A model generated the notes under the pieces. That model was not told where the DNA came from, did not search any database, and worked only from the letters and a program-made list of their open reading frames with translations. A DNA stretch of 64,000 nucleotides, taken from assembly GCF_017808105.1 (NCBI RefSeq), contig NZ_JADBHF010000001.1:496001-560000 (forward strand), given 5' to 3'. Origin of the DNA: Brevibacterium renqingii (GTDB lineage: Bacteria; Actinomycetota; Actinomycetes; Actinomycetales; Brevibacteriaceae). Position numbers and translations under genes: made by a program. The first letter of the stretch is position 1. Every line of letters begins with the position of its first letter. Of this stretch, positions 1-8,713 are shown in pieces.

Positions 1-1
1 C

Positions 2-1099
2 GAGCTGCTCGCCGAGGCGAGTATGCGAATCGGCCAGCCGCTGTGGTTCATCGCCGTCTACGTCGGCCTGACATCGCTGGTGCCTGCGGCTGCGCATCTC
101 CATGAGAAGGCGCCGCGGCGGACGGTCGCGGTGCTCGTCGCTGCCGTCTTCTCCGTCGATGCGCTCGTCGAAGTCACTGGGGTGACCGGACTCGGCTATC
201 TCAATTTCGCCCTCGTCTGGCCATTGGTCCAGCAATGCGGGTTCTTCTTCGCCGATGCCGCGGAGCGCCCGTTGCGCAGGGGACGGATCTGGACCCTTGT
301 GCTGCTGGCGCTGGTCGGGCTGGGAGTCCTCGTCTCGACGGGTGTCTATTCGCCGAACATGCTGATCAACCTCAACCCGCCCACCGGCGCATTGGTACTT
401 CTCGGACTCGTGCAGACAGGTCTTCTGCGGCTGGGGCACGACCGACTGACTCGCATGGTCCACGGAGGCGCGCCTACTGCGCCCGGAACCGCCCAGAGGG
501 CGAGGCTGTGGGGACGGATCATCACCTGGGGCAATGCCCACGGAATCCAGGTCTACCTCTGGCACATGCCGGTCGTCATCGCCCTCATCGGGCTGTTCGG
601 CGCCGTAGCGACCCTCGGCTCGAACGTCTGGCCGGGAGGGATGGACCTCGCCTCTCTCGTGCTTCCTGCGACAGAGTCGCCGCTGTGGTGGTTCGAGCGG
701 CTGCCCTGGCTGATCGCGGTCATGGGCCTGGCCGCTCTGCTGGCGATGGGAATGTCGCAGGTCGAGCGTTTCGCCACCGGGCGCCGGGGCCTGCTCAGCG
801 AAGAGCGCGTGGGAACGGTCCGAGCGGACTCGATCATCCCGGCCTGGGCGCGCTGGAGTGCGGGCACACGCGGGTTCGCGGCGGTCGCCTCGGCGATCGG
901 AGGCATCGTGATCGCTCTCCTCATCGGCATCGCGCCTCTGATCTGGACCATCGTTTCGGTAGGACTGCTGCTCCTGTCGCTGATTCTCACCGCCGGAGTC
1001 CGGACGGCCGCGGCTCCGGCAGCCGAGGAGGGCCGCGGCAGTGGACTGTGTAGGCACGGGATCATGACGCACCGACGCGTGAGGCATGACGAATCATGA
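2..1099 (+). CDS. Acyltransferase family 3-type membrane protein, 3' part
   Basis: The open frame reaches the left window edge with no stop, so the true start lies outside and only the C-terminal part is seen. The first Met in the window is at 23, inside the sequence ELLAEASMRIGQPLWF. It has about seven hydrophobic segments (for example near FALVWPLVQQCGFFFAD and GIVIALLIGIAPLIWTIV). The pattern GQPLWF..VY, then PRRT, then GYLNF..VWPLVQQ resembles the C-terminal half of actinobacterial acyltransferase-3 proteins, which move acyl groups onto cell-envelope or secreted carbohydrates. The catalytic N-terminal histidine region is not in the window, so the substrate cannot be judged. The stop overlaps an ATG at 1096, but that ATG is probably not the start of the next gene. 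Confidence 0.65.
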   Translation, partial: ELLAEASMRIGQPLWFIAVYVGLTSLVPAAAHLHEKAPRRTVAVLVAAVFSVDALVEVTGVTGLGYLNFALVWPLVQQCGFFFADAAERPLRRGRIWTLVLLALVGLGVLVSTGVYSPNMLINLNPPTGALVLLGLVQTGLLRLGHDRLTRMVHGGAPTAPGTAQRARLWGRIITWGNAHGIQVYLWHMPVVIALIGLFGAVATLGSNVWPGGMDLASLVLPATESPLWWFERLPWLIAVMGLAALLAMGMSQVERFATGRRGLLSEERVGTVRADSIIPAWARWSAGTRGFAAVASAIGGIVIALLIGIAPLIWTIVSVGLLLLSLILTAGVRTAAAPAAEEGRGSGLCRHGIMTHRRVRHDES

Positions 1100-1230
1100 C
1101 AGCAGACGACGATCACATGACATGCCGTGACTCACTGCGTCAGCCAGCCGCGGAGGCGGGCGGGGGACGTCTCAGACTGGTACTCACTGCACCGCCGGTG
1201 CCGTGTCCATCAGTGAAGAAAGGATCCGCC

Positions 1231-2502
1231 GTGAGCTCTCTCCACCGCGCACCCACCACCCCCGCCGGAATCTCGACTCGCTCGGTGCACTCGGGAGCCA
1301 TGCCCGAATCCCACACCGGCTCGGTCGTCGCCCCGATCTTCCAGACCTCGACCTTTGTGATGGACACACCGGGCGACACCCGCGCCGGTTTCGACTACGC
1401 GCGCACCGGCACCCCGAATCGCAGCGATCTCGAGGACGCCCTGTGCGAACTGGAGAACGCCTCCTTCGCGGCCGCCGTGAACTCGGGCACCTCCGCCGAG
1501 GTCGCCGTGTTCTCCGCGCTGCTCGGCCCCGGTGACGAGATCATCATCCCCCGCGACGTCTACGGCGGCACTTTCCGGCTGCTGAAGAACGAGTACGAAC
1601 GCTGGGGAGTGCGCATCCGCACCGTGGACCTCACCGACACCGAGACGCTGGCCGCGGCCATCAGCGACCGCACCGCCATCGTCTGGGTCGAGACCCCGAG
1701 CAACCCCGGCCTCGACATCGTCGACATCGAGGCCGCCGCGAAGCTCGCGCATGCGGCGAACGCCGTACTCGCCGTCGACTCCACCTTCGCGACGCCGATC
1801 CTGCAGCGCCCGCTCGACCTCGGCGCCGATCTCGTCATCCACTCCACGACGAAGTTCATCAACGGCCACTCGGATGTCATCGGCGGAGCCGTGCTCGCCG
1901 GAGACGGCACGAGCTGCCCCCGCGCCGCCGAGGTGACCGAACGCCTCGAGACCCACCTCGCGTCCGTGGGGCTGGGGGTCTCGCCCTTCGACGCGTGGCT
2001 GGCCAGGCGCGGGATCAAGACCCTGCCACTGCGGATGGAGCGGCACTGTCAGAACGCCCAAGTCGTGGCCGAATGGCTGGAAGGCAGAGACGAGATCGCC
2101 GAGGTGATCTACCCGGGTCTGCCCTCGCACCCGGGCCATGAGGTGGCGAAGCGGCAGATGAGCGGTTTCGGGGGAGTGGTCTCCCTGCGCACCGACACCG
2201 AGGCCAGGGCACTGGCGTTGGTGGCGAACACTAAGCTCATCGCACTGGCCGAATCCCTCGGCGGGGTCGAGTCGCTCATCGACCACCCGGCCACGATGAC
2301 GCATCTGGCCGTGGCCGACAGCGAGCTGAGCATCTCGGGCACCTTCATTCGGCTCTCCGTCGGCCTCGAGGACATCGACGACATCCTCGCCGACCTCGCC
2401 CAGGCGCTCGCCGCCACGACGAAGGGTGCTGACGGAATTGGCAGTGGGGCTGCCGGCAACGATCACGCACCGTCAGCGGCACGTCCTGTCCTCATCGGCT
2501 GA
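1231..2502 (+). CDS. Cystathionine gamma-synthase / trans-sulfuration PLP enzyme
   Basis: This is a 423-aa protein of the Cys/Met metabolism PLP-dependent family (fold type I). Visible marks are the YARTGTPNRSDLE segment near the N-terminus, the substrate/PLP region ETPSNPGL, and the Schiff-base lysine in IHSTTKFINGHSD. Close relatives make cystathionine from O-acylhomoserine and cysteine (MetB) or act as beta/gamma-lyases; sequence alone does not separate these, though the tyrosine/arginine pattern favours gamma-synthase. The GTG at 1231 was chosen because GAAAGGA lies 7 nt upstream and the protein then begins near the usual family start (ISTRSVHSG). The longer frame from 1096 adds 45 low-complexity residues with no family match. 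A 29-residue Gly/Ala-rich tail follows the conserved domain. Confidence 0.85.
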   Translation: MSSLHRAPTTPAGISTRSVHSGAMPESHTGSVVAPIFQTSTFVMDTPGDTRAGFDYARTGTPNRSDLEDALCELENASFAAAVNSGTSAEVAVFSALLGPGDEIIIPRDVYGGTFRLLKNEYERWGVRIRTVDLTDTETLAAAISDRTAIVWVETPSNPGLDIVDIEAAAKLAHAANAVLAVDSTFATPILQRPLDLGADLVIHSTTKFINGHSDVIGGAVLAGDGTSCPRAAEVTERLETHLASVGLGVSPFDAWLARRGIKTLPLRMERHCQNAQVVAEWLEGRDEIAEVIYPGLPSHPGHEVAKRQMSGFGGVVSLRTDTEARALALVANTKLIALAESLGGVESLIDHPATMTHLAVADSELSISGTFIRLSVGLEDIDDILADLAQALAATTKGADGIGSGAAGNDHAPSAARPVLIG

Positions 2503-2518
2503 TCTTCCCAGTGCTTCG

Positions 2519-2587
2519 GCATCCCTCACCCCTAGCGGCATAGCACCTCGTTGCAGCGAGGCGTTTAGTCGCGAAGGGTGAGGGGTG
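2519..2587. terminator. Long imperfect inverted repeat after the trans-sulfuration gene
   Basis: The arms GCATCCCTCACCC (2519-2531) and GGGTGAGGGGTGC (2575-2587) pair at 12 of 13 positions with one G-T. The 43-nt loop holds a second small hairpin, CCTCG-TTGCAG-CGAGG. There is no T tract. It could be a terminator of the I-shaped kind or a dispersed palindromic repeat. Confidence 0.5.
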
Positions 2588-2735
2588 CTCAGACACGTCG
2601 CGGGCAGAGGCGCAGCTGATGCGGTCCGGGGTTGCAGCGTCCGCCTGGGGATTCAGTGGGCTCGGTCACAGGGTGTCGGGAAAACCCGACGCGGGGTCGG
2701 AGGTCTTCGTGCTGTCAGGGCGTGCGCGACTCCCG

Positions 2736-2741
2736 TAGCGT
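2736..2741 (+). promoter_or_regulatory. Candidate leaderless -10 of the sensor kinase gene
   Basis: TAGCGT lies 7 nt before the ATG at 2749 and no Shine-Dalgarno sequence is visible, so the transcript probably starts at or near the start codon. A convincing -35 is not seen. Confidence 0.4.
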
Positions 2742-2748
2742 ATTTGCT

Positions 2749-4548
2749 ATGAGTGAGAACACCCCCGAGAACCCGCAGGATCAGGAGCCGCACGGCACCG
2801 ATCCGCGGGAGGCTCAGACGCCCGAGGCGGCTGGCAATACCGCAGAGCGTGAAGAGTCCTTCAGCGCCGCAGCGATCGTCAACGCCCCGCCGACCACGGA
2901 GATCGACGAGCCCCACGCAGGCTCCGATCGCCAGCCCCCGCAGCAGCCGACCCGGCAGTACGAGCAGCGGCGGACTCAGGCCTACGGGCAGCCCTCAGAG
3001 CCCGAGTTTCCGCCGATGCCGTCTGCCCACCCCGCTCCGCACGCCCCCTCGACCGCCCCCGGTCGCAGTCCCCACTCTGCCCCCGGCGGCCACCACGCCG
3101 CCGACGTGCAGCACCCGATCCCCGGCGGACACCCCGCCGCCGGCGCCCCGGCACCCCAGCCCGGAATGCCGATGCCGAACGAGCGGCCGCCTCGGGGACA
3201 GAAGCCGCGCCCCGAACCGGCCTCCTATGCACCGGTCACCGGGTCTCTGCCGCTGAGCCGGGATGACGTCACCGAGATCCCGGCCGACGGCCCCATCACC
3301 TGGCCCAAGCGCTCCACCGGAGTCATCGGAGTCGCGAATCTCGTGCTCTCGGCCATCCTCGCCGTGATCTGGGCATGGATTCCGCTGGGGCTGCTATTCA
3401 CCGGCATCGGCGGCATCTTCGCCCTCGGCCTCGGAGTACTCGCACTCCTCGCCTGGGTCCTCGTCCAGCAGGGCGCGAACATCGCCGAACGCTACCGGAC
3501 CGAACTCGTCTACGCGGACCGGATCCCCGTGCCGAAGATCGAGAGCAGCAACCGCGAACCCGGCTTCGCCCGCTTCCTCCACAACCGGTGGCTGCAGGTG
3601 AAATCCGGAGCGTTCTGGCGCTCGACGGCCCACCACTACATCAAGATGCTGTTCGGTGCGCTCATCGTCGGCGGCACTCTCGCCGGCATCTGCGGCTCGA
3701 TCATCGGCATCTTCGCTTCCGTCAACCCGCACGGGATCAGCACCTTCTTCATCGGTGACGCCATCGGCGGATCCGCGCGGATCGGTATCGCCATCGGCTC
3801 GGTCATCGTGCTGGCCAGCTCCCTGGCCATCCTGTGGTTCGCGCCGATCCTCGACCGCGCCCTCGACCGCGCCCTCCTCGCCCCGGCACGCACCGTCGCG
3901 CTTCAGGCCGAGGTGACCGAACTCGACCGCGCCCGAATGGCCGGCATCGAGGCGGCCGCCGCCGAGCGCCTGCGCATCGAACGCGACCTCCACGACGGAG
4001 CCCAGCCCCGCCTCGTGGCTCTGACCATGACCTTGGGCATGGCGAAGTCGAAGATCGACTCCGACCCCGAACGCGCCAAGGAACTCGTCTCCGAAGCCCA
4101 CACCGAAGCGAAGGGCATCGTCAGCGAACTCCGTCAGCTCGCCCGCGGCATCCACCCCGCCGTGCTCACCGACCGCGGGCTCGATGCCGCCGTCTCCGCC
4201 CTGGCCGGCCGCTCGACCATCCCCGTCGACGTCGATGTCCGCCTTGAGGGCCGGATCGGACGTGAAGCCGAAGCCGTGTCCTACTTCGTCGTCGCCGAGT
4301 GCCTGACGAACATCGCCAAGCATTCCGGAGCCACTCGAGCCAGCGTCTTCATCGCCCCGATCGACACCGGTGTCCAGATCGTCGTCACCGACAACGGTCA
4401 CGGCGGCGCGCGCGTCGACCGGAGCGGTCGTCACACTGGCATCGCCGGTCTCATCGATCGCGTCGAAGCCGCGCGTGGCACACTGAACCTGACCAGCCCC
4501 GCCGGTGGGCCGACTACTGTAGTTGTGGAGGTGCCATGCGCATCGTGA
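2749..4548 (+). CDS. Membrane sensor histidine kinase (HisKA_3 / NarL-type)
   Basis: A 599-aa protein. Residues 1-180 are a Pro/Gln/His-rich, probably disordered cytoplasmic segment. Residues about 185-380 hold four hydrophobic segments typical of a putative sensor module. They are followed by a dimerisation helix with the phosphoacceptor His415 in ERDLHDGAQPRL and a HATPase_c domain (N box AECLTNIAKHS, then DNGHGG and TGIAGLIDRV). It should autophosphorylate on His415 and pass phosphate to Asp52 of the overlapping response regulator (13-nt overlap). The signal is unknown. The start at 2749 was preferred to the open frame from 2632 because the extra N-terminus is not protein-like and a leaderless -10 precedes the ATG. 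The length of the disordered N-terminus is unusual for this family. Confidence 0.88.
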   Translation: MSENTPENPQDQEPHGTDPREAQTPEAAGNTAEREESFSAAAIVNAPPTTEIDEPHAGSDRQPPQQPTRQYEQRRTQAYGQPSEPEFPPMPSAHPAPHAPSTAPGRSPHSAPGGHHAADVQHPIPGGHPAAGAPAPQPGMPMPNERPPRGQKPRPEPASYAPVTGSLPLSRDDVTEIPADGPITWPKRSTGVIGVANLVLSAILAVIWAWIPLGLLFTGIGGIFALGLGVLALLAWVLVQQGANIAERYRTELVYADRIPVPKIESSNREPGFARFLHNRWLQVKSGAFWRSTAHHYIKMLFGALIVGGTLAGICGSIIGIFASVNPHGISTFFIGDAIGGSARIGIAIGSVIVLASSLAILWFAPILDRALDRALLAPARTVALQAEVTELDRARMAGIEAAAAERLRIERDLHDGAQPRLVALTMTLGMAKSKIDSDPERAKELVSEAHTEAKGIVSELRQLARGIHPAVLTDRGLDAAVSALAGRSTIPVDVDVRLEGRIGREAEAVSYFVVAECLTNIAKHSGATRASVFIAPIDTGVQIVVTDNGHGGARVDRSGRHTGIAGLIDRVEAARGTLNLTSPAGGPTTVVVEVPCAS

Positions 4549-5180
4549 TCGCTGAAGACTCTGCCGTCCTGCGGGCCGGGCTCGAACGGCTGCTGGCCGA
4601 CGCCGGACACGAGATCGTCGCCGCCGTCCCAGACGCCAACGAACTGTTGGCCACCGTCCACAACGATCCGCCGGACCTCGCCGTCATCGACGTGCGCATG
4701 CCCCCGACCTTCACCGACGAGGGGATCCGCGCCGCCGTCCTCATCCGCAAGCAGAACCCGGACGTCAAGGTTCTCGTCTTCAGCCAGTACGTCGAGGAGC
4801 AGTACGCCTCCGAACTCATCGCCGAGAACACCGGCGGGTTCGGCTACCTGCTCAAGGACCGAGTCGCCGATGTCGAGGACTTCCTCGCCGCCGTCGAGGA
4901 AGTCGCCGGCGGAGGCACCGTCCTCGACCCGGAGGTCGTGTCACAGATCCTCGTGCGCACCCGGAAGAAGGACGGACTGTCGACCCTGAGCCCACGTGAG
5001 CTCGAAGTCCTCCAGCTCATGGCCGAAGGCAAGTCCAATGCCGCCATCGCCAGAACCCTCTACCTCAGCGCCGGAGCCGTTGAGAAGCACATCAGCTCGG
5101 TCTTCACGAAGTTCGGCCTCACCGCCGACACCTCGGACAACCGACGCGTCCTCGCCGTCCTCACATTCCTCGGAGCCTAG
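4536..5180 (+). CDS. NarL/FixJ-family response regulator
   Basis: A 214-aa two-domain regulator. The receiver domain has the acidic pocket ED near residues 7-8, phosphoacceptor Asp52 in AVIDVRMPP, and the lysine in YLLKDR. The LuxR-type HTH near residues 148-210 shows LSPRELEVLQLMAEGKSNAAIA followed by VEKHISSVFTKFGL. It is translated from an ATG inside the last codons of the kinase gene (GGAGGTGCC upstream gives the RBS), which strongly suggests a kinase-regulator pair. The DUF4097 gene starts 1 nt after its stop and is a likely target or partner, since kinase-regulator-DUF4097 sets occur in envelope stress loci (inference). Confidence 0.92.
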   Translation: MRIVIAEDSAVLRAGLERLLADAGHEIVAAVPDANELLATVHNDPPDLAVIDVRMPPTFTDEGIRAAVLIRKQNPDVKVLVFSQYVEEQYASELIAENTGGFGYLLKDRVADVEDFLAAVEEVAGGGTVLDPEVVSQILVRTRKKDGLSTLSPRELEVLQLMAEGKSNAAIARTLYLSAGAVEKHISSVFTKFGLTADTSDNRRVLAVLTFLGA

Positions 5181-5181
5181 A

Positions 5182-6159
5182 ATGCCTGCCACAGTTCGCA
5201 TCAGCGAATCCGCTCGACTCGGTCTGCGCACGGTCCTCATCATCCTCGCCGCCGTCGTCCTCCTCGTCCCCATCGTCGTCACAACCGCCCACGGGGCGTC
5301 CCGCCTCGACTACGGCAGGATCGAAACCGACGAGGCGCTGCCGAAGGCGATGAAGGAACTGAAGATGACCCTCGACAACGGCGCGGCCGTCGAGATCAGA
5401 ACCGCCGAGGTCGACGCCCCCTCGGTGAAGCTCACCGCCACCGGCCCCCGCGACAGCTCCCCCGGCCTCAAGGTCCGCACCGGAGCGGACGCCGCCGAGG
5501 TGGCCGTGGACAACCGGCAGAAGCTCGAGAACACCCAGGTCACCGTCACCGTCCCCACCGCTGAATCGGCCGACCTCGAGCTCGAGCTCGACAGCAACTA
5601 CGGCACGTTCGACGTCGCCGGCGACTTCGCCGGGGTCACTGCCAACACCGGTGGAGGAGCACTGCATGTCAACGGCTCGGCCGACCACGTGCGGACCTCG
5701 ACCGACTGGGGTGCGACCTACCTCAGAGGCACCTTCGGGACCGTGGAGTCGAAGACCGGAGTAGGTGCTCTCGAGGGGGAGGACCTCACCGTCCGCGACC
5801 GCCTCGAGGCGATGACTTCGACGGGAACGCTCGACCTCGACTTCACCAACGAAGCGATTCCCTCCGGCGGCATCGTCGCCAAGACCGACGAGGGCTCGAT
5901 CGAACTGCGACTGCCGAACCTCGCACTCGCGCAGGAGAACATGGCTGCCGAAGCAGCGGCCGACGGCGGTCAGAAGAAGGAGAAGCCCGAGGAGTTCTTC
6001 TACCGGATCAACGCGAAGTCGAACGACGGCAGCGTGGATCTGGCCCAGGACCTCGACAAATACGATGTGGCCAATGACCCGAAGGGTGCTGAGGGCAAGA
6101 CCCTGGTCCCGGTCTCGGCCACAGCCGACGCTGGTATGGTCACTGTCAACCAGAACTGA
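5182..6159 (+). CDS. DUF4097-type beta-strand repeat protein with N-terminal anchor
   Basis: A 325-aa protein. An N-terminal hydrophobic segment (residues about 12-34, LRTVLIILAAVVLLVPIVVT) should anchor it, with the rest outside the membrane. The remainder is rich in short alternating strands with repeated G-D/T-G turns (NYGTFDVAGDF, TGGGALHVNGS, TGVGALEGEDL, TSTGTLDLDF), the pattern of DUF4097/DUF2154 beta-helical repeat proteins. The function of this family is poorly known; members sit beside LiaFSR-like envelope stress systems. The gene starts 1 nt after the response regulator stop with no strong RBS, so it is probably translationally coupled. The ATG at 5182 was chosen because the 62 residues before it in the long open frame are an out-of-frame reading of the regulator gene. 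Confidence 0.72.
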   Translation: MPATVRISESARLGLRTVLIILAAVVLLVPIVVTTAHGASRLDYGRIETDEALPKAMKELKMTLDNGAAVEIRTAEVDAPSVKLTATGPRDSSPGLKVRTGADAAEVAVDNRQKLENTQVTVTVPTAESADLELELDSNYGTFDVAGDFAGVTANTGGGALHVNGSADHVRTSTDWGATYLRGTFGTVESKTGVGALEGEDLTVRDRLEAMTSTGTLDLDFTNEAIPSGGIVAKTDEGSIELRLPNLALAQENMAAEAAADGGQKKEKPEEFFYRINAKSNDGSVDLAQDLDKYDVANDPKGAEGKTLVPVSATADAGMVTVNQN

Positions 6160-6227
6160 GACGCGACCGATGCACGGGCGGATTCGAGGACGGGTCCGCC
6201 CGTGCGGCGCCTGAGAGGACGGACGCC

Positions 6228-6980
6228 ATGCAGATCACCGTCTACGGAGCCACCGGGACTTTCGGCGGTCACCTCGTGTCCCAGCTGCGCGACCGCGGGC
6301 ACACGGTCATCGCCGCACATCGCGGCAGCGGAGTCGACACGGTGACCGGCGAAGGCGTCGCCGAGGCGGCCGACGGAAGCGATGTCCTCGTCGACTGCGT
6401 CAATCGGATGACGATGAACGCGCGTCGGGCCGTCGACTTCTTCTCCCGCAGTTCGCGATCGATCGCCCTGGCAGCGGCAGACCGGCCGAACGCCTCCCTG
6501 GTCTGCCTGTCGATCGCCTTCCGGCCCGAGGTCGGCGAATCGAAGCTCCTCGGCTATTACCGGGCCAAGGCTATGCAGGAACGCATCTACCGTCGCCTCG
6601 TCCCGGCCGATCAGCTGCTGATGTTCCGCTCCGCCCAATGGTTCGAACTCGTCGACTCGATGACGATCACAGCCGGGCCGCTGCGCATCGTGCCGAAGAT
6701 GCGCGTCCGGGCTCTGGCCGCCGCCGAGGCGGCACGGATGATGGCCGAGGCCATCGATGCCGGCGAACACGGCACCATCGAGGTCGCCGGCCCCGAGATC
6801 ACCGATTTCTCGAAGATCGCCGAACGCCTCGCCGACGAACGGGCCAGGGCCGCCGGTGAGGCGAAGGCTCCAATGGTCATCGGTGTCCCGGTGCCGGGTC
6901 CGACTGCAGGCGACGGGCTCATTCCCGACTCGCCGCGACTCTCCGAGCTCAGCCTCGACGACTGGCTGGGCACCCTCTGA
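6228..6980 (+). CDS. NAD(P)-binding Rossmann protein (NmrA / atypical SDR-like)
   Basis: A 250-aa protein beginning with a nucleotide-binding glycine motif, VYGATGTFGGHL (residues 4-15). The later pattern is typical of atypical short-chain dehydrogenase or NmrA-like proteins that bind NAD(P) but often lack the YxxxK catalytic pair. A YYRAKAMQE segment near residue 105 sits where the Tyr/Lys would be (Y-R-A-K), so weak enzymatic activity is possible. GAGGACGG lies upstream of the ATG as an RBS. The gene stands alone between the DUF4097 gene (69 nt upstream) and the DUF421 gene (80 nt downstream). The substrate is not predictable. Confidence 0.7.
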   Translation: MQITVYGATGTFGGHLVSQLRDRGHTVIAAHRGSGVDTVTGEGVAEAADGSDVLVDCVNRMTMNARRAVDFFSRSSRSIALAAADRPNASLVCLSIAFRPEVGESKLLGYYRAKAMQERIYRRLVPADQLLMFRSAQWFELVDSMTITAGPLRIVPKMRVRALAAAEAARMMAEAIDAGEHGTIEVAGPEITDFSKIAERLADERARAAGEAKAPMVIGVPVPGPTAGDGLIPDSPRLSELSLDDWLGTL

Positions 6981-7060
6981 ACAGCTGTCGCGCCGGCTGA
7001 ACCCTCAGCAGCTCGAGACCGGGCGAGCCGGCAGCGGTATCATCCATTGCGGAGGTGCCC

Positions 7061-7600
7061 ATGGATTGGATGGAATACGGACTCGACGGAGTCGACGCGG
7101 TCAGAGTCGTCGTCTCGTGCATCGCCTTCTACTTCGGGATCATCCTGCTGCTGCGGATCTTCGGTCAGCGCACCCTCGCGAGTCTCTCGAGCTTCGACCT
7201 CGCCGCGATCATCGCCATGGGGGCGATCATCGGCCGCGCCATCCTCGGCGACACACCGACCCTGGCCGCGGGATTCCTCGGCCTCGCCACCCTGCTCATC
7301 CTGCAGGCTCTGAGCGGGATCGGCCGACGCTTCGGAGTGATCCGCGCCGTCGTCAACTCGCCGGCCGTCGTGCTCATGGCCGGCCGTGAGATTCTGGCCG
7401 ACAACCTGTCGAAGACCCACGTCGACCACGCCGAGGTGATCGCGAAGCTGCGTTCGGCCGGCATCCGCAACCGCGACGAGGTCGCCTGCGTGATCCTCGA
7501 ATCGACCGGACATATCAGCGTCATCCGTCGCGGCGCCCCCATCGCCGAGGAGATGCTCACCGGGGTGATCGGCGCCGACCGCGTCCCCCGCGACGGCTGA
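7061..7600 (+). CDS. DUF421 (YetF/YcaP-like) membrane protein
   Basis: A 179-aa protein with about three N-terminal membrane segments (VVVSCIAFYFGIILLLRIFG, LAAIIAMGAIIGRAIL, AGFLGLATLLILQALSG) followed by a soluble domain containing VLMAGREIL, a motif seen in DUF421 proteins. Roles proposed for the family in spores and envelopes are uncertain. The ATG at 7061 is used because GGAGG at 7051-7055 is correctly spaced for it; the GTG at 7055 would overlap that RBS. Confidence 0.82.
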   Translation: MDWMEYGLDGVDAVRVVVSCIAFYFGIILLLRIFGQRTLASLSSFDLAAIIAMGAIIGRAILGDTPTLAAGFLGLATLLILQALSGIGRRFGVIRAVVNSPAVVLMAGREILADNLSKTHVDHAEVIAKLRSAGIRNRDEVACVILESTGHISVIRRGAPIAEEMLTGVIGADRVPRDG

Positions 7601-7631
7601 GGCCGACCTGGCTCCCGGCAAGGGCTGAGGC

Positions 7632-8612
7632 TCAGCCGAGGCCGAGCACCTGCGCCCCGTTGGTCCACAGCACCGAGCGCATCCAGTCGTCGCCGAGGCC
7701 CAGGCCGGCCAGCCCCGAGATCTGGTCGACGTACGGGTAGGGGATGTTCGGGAAATCCGAGCCGAGGATGATCTTCTCCTGCAGTCGGGCCAAGCGTTCC
7801 CGGTAGGCCGGCCCCACCTCGGCGGGGGAGCTGAAGTACCCGGAGGCGAACATGGTCGTGTCGAGGAAGACATGGTCGTGGGCCTCGACGAGATCGGCGA
7901 ACTCCTCGTATTCGGGCATGCCCATGTGGGCGATGACGAACTTGAGGTTCGGGAAGCGTTCGAGGACGTTGGCCACGGCCTGAGGGCCGGTGTACTCGCC
8001 CGGCAGGGGCGCGGAGCCGGCGTGGATGACGATCGGCACCTGTGCGTCCTCGAGGGCCTCCCAAGCAGGGTCGAGGACTGCGTCATCAGGAGAGAAGACC
8101 CCGACCTGGACGTGGACCTTGAACAGCTTCGCCCCGGCCGCCAGAGCGGCAGGCACATAGTCGGCGGCTTCGGGTTCGGCGTAGAGGGTGCCGCAGTGGA
8201 TGACGTCGTCGTGGGCGGCGGCGAACTCGGCGTTCCATTCATTCAGCCACGCCGCCATGCCGGGTTTGTGCGGATAGGTCAGCGCCGGGATCGCACGGAG
8301 GCCGAGCTCGCGGACGATGCGAAGCCGTGTGTCCGTGTCGTACCGGTAGCTGATCGGCCAGTCCCGGCCGTAGTTCGCCGCGGCGTTGTCGAAGTACTCC
8401 CAGACCTTGTTCAGCACGTTCTGCGGGAGGAAGTGCACGTGGATATCGGCGAGTCCCGGCAGTCCGAGGGCTGCGAGGTAGACGGGGATCTCGGCGTCCG
8501 AGCGTGGGGGAGCGGTCATGGTCTCGGGGACGCTGACGGTGCGGCCGAGGCCGGTCCGGTTCGCCTGTTCGGGCGGTGTCATCGGTGTGGCTGCATCATC
8601 GGAGTCGTTCAT
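7632..8612 (-). CDS. Amidohydrolase family 2 metal-dependent hydrolase
   Basis: A 326-aa protein with the TIM-barrel amidohydrolase signature: ADIHVHFLP (metal-binding HxH), KVHVQVG, IHAGSAP, IAHMGMPEYEEFADL and GSDFPNIPY (catalytic Asp). Relatives include ACMSD-type decarboxylases and TIM-barrel hydrolases; the substrate is unknown. The first 40 residues are a poorly conserved extension. TAGAGT lies exactly 6 nt upstream of the ATG and no RBS is seen, so it looks leaderless. It diverges from the DUF402 gene across 101 bp. Confidence 0.85.
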   Translation of the reverse strand: MNDSDDAATPMTPPEQANRTGLGRTVSVPETMTAPPRSDAEIPVYLAALGLPGLADIHVHFLPQNVLNKVWEYFDNAAANYGRDWPISYRYDTDTRLRIVRELGLRAIPALTYPHKPGMAAWLNEWNAEFAAAHDDVIHCGTLYAEPEAADYVPAALAAGAKLFKVHVQVGVFSPDDAVLDPAWEALEDAQVPIVIHAGSAPLPGEYTGPQAVANVLERFPNLKFVIAHMGMPEYEEFADLVEAHDHVFLDTTMFASGYFSSPAEVGPAYRERLARLQEKIILGSDFPNIPYPYVDQISGLAGLGLGDDWMRSVLWTNGAQVLGLG

Positions 8613-8618
8613 GGCCCC

Positions 8619-8624
8619 ACTCTA
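8619..8624 (-). promoter_or_regulatory. Leaderless -10 of the amidohydrolase gene
   Basis: Read on the minus strand, TAGAGT is followed by 6 nt and then ATG. This matches the -10/N6/ATG arrangement found at several other genes in the window. Confidence 0.45.
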
Positions 8625-8701
8625 TGGCCTGGCACTCCATGTCTCGGTGGCGGTCCGGCGGACGCGCGATGAGTCCTCAGCGCTCGTCCATGACTGCGGC
8701 C

Positions 8702-8707
8702 TAGACT
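8702..8707 (+). promoter_or_regulatory. Leaderless -10 of the DUF402 gene
   Basis: TAGACT, then GCCCGC, then ATG at 8714; no Shine-Dalgarno sequence. Identical -10 and spacing recur at 13569 (-) and 38294 (+). Confidence 0.55.
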
Positions 8708-8713
8708 GCCCGC

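Noticed and set aside
1100..1230. SAM riboswitch upstream of the trans-sulfuration gene
   Set aside because: Methionine genes in actinobacteria often have one, but the 130 bp show no SAM-I, SAM-II or SAM-IV core sequence that I could align.
1096..1230. ATG at 1096 as start of the trans-sulfuration gene (ATGA overlap)
   Set aside because: The added 45 residues are low complexity and there is a good RBS and GTG at 1231.
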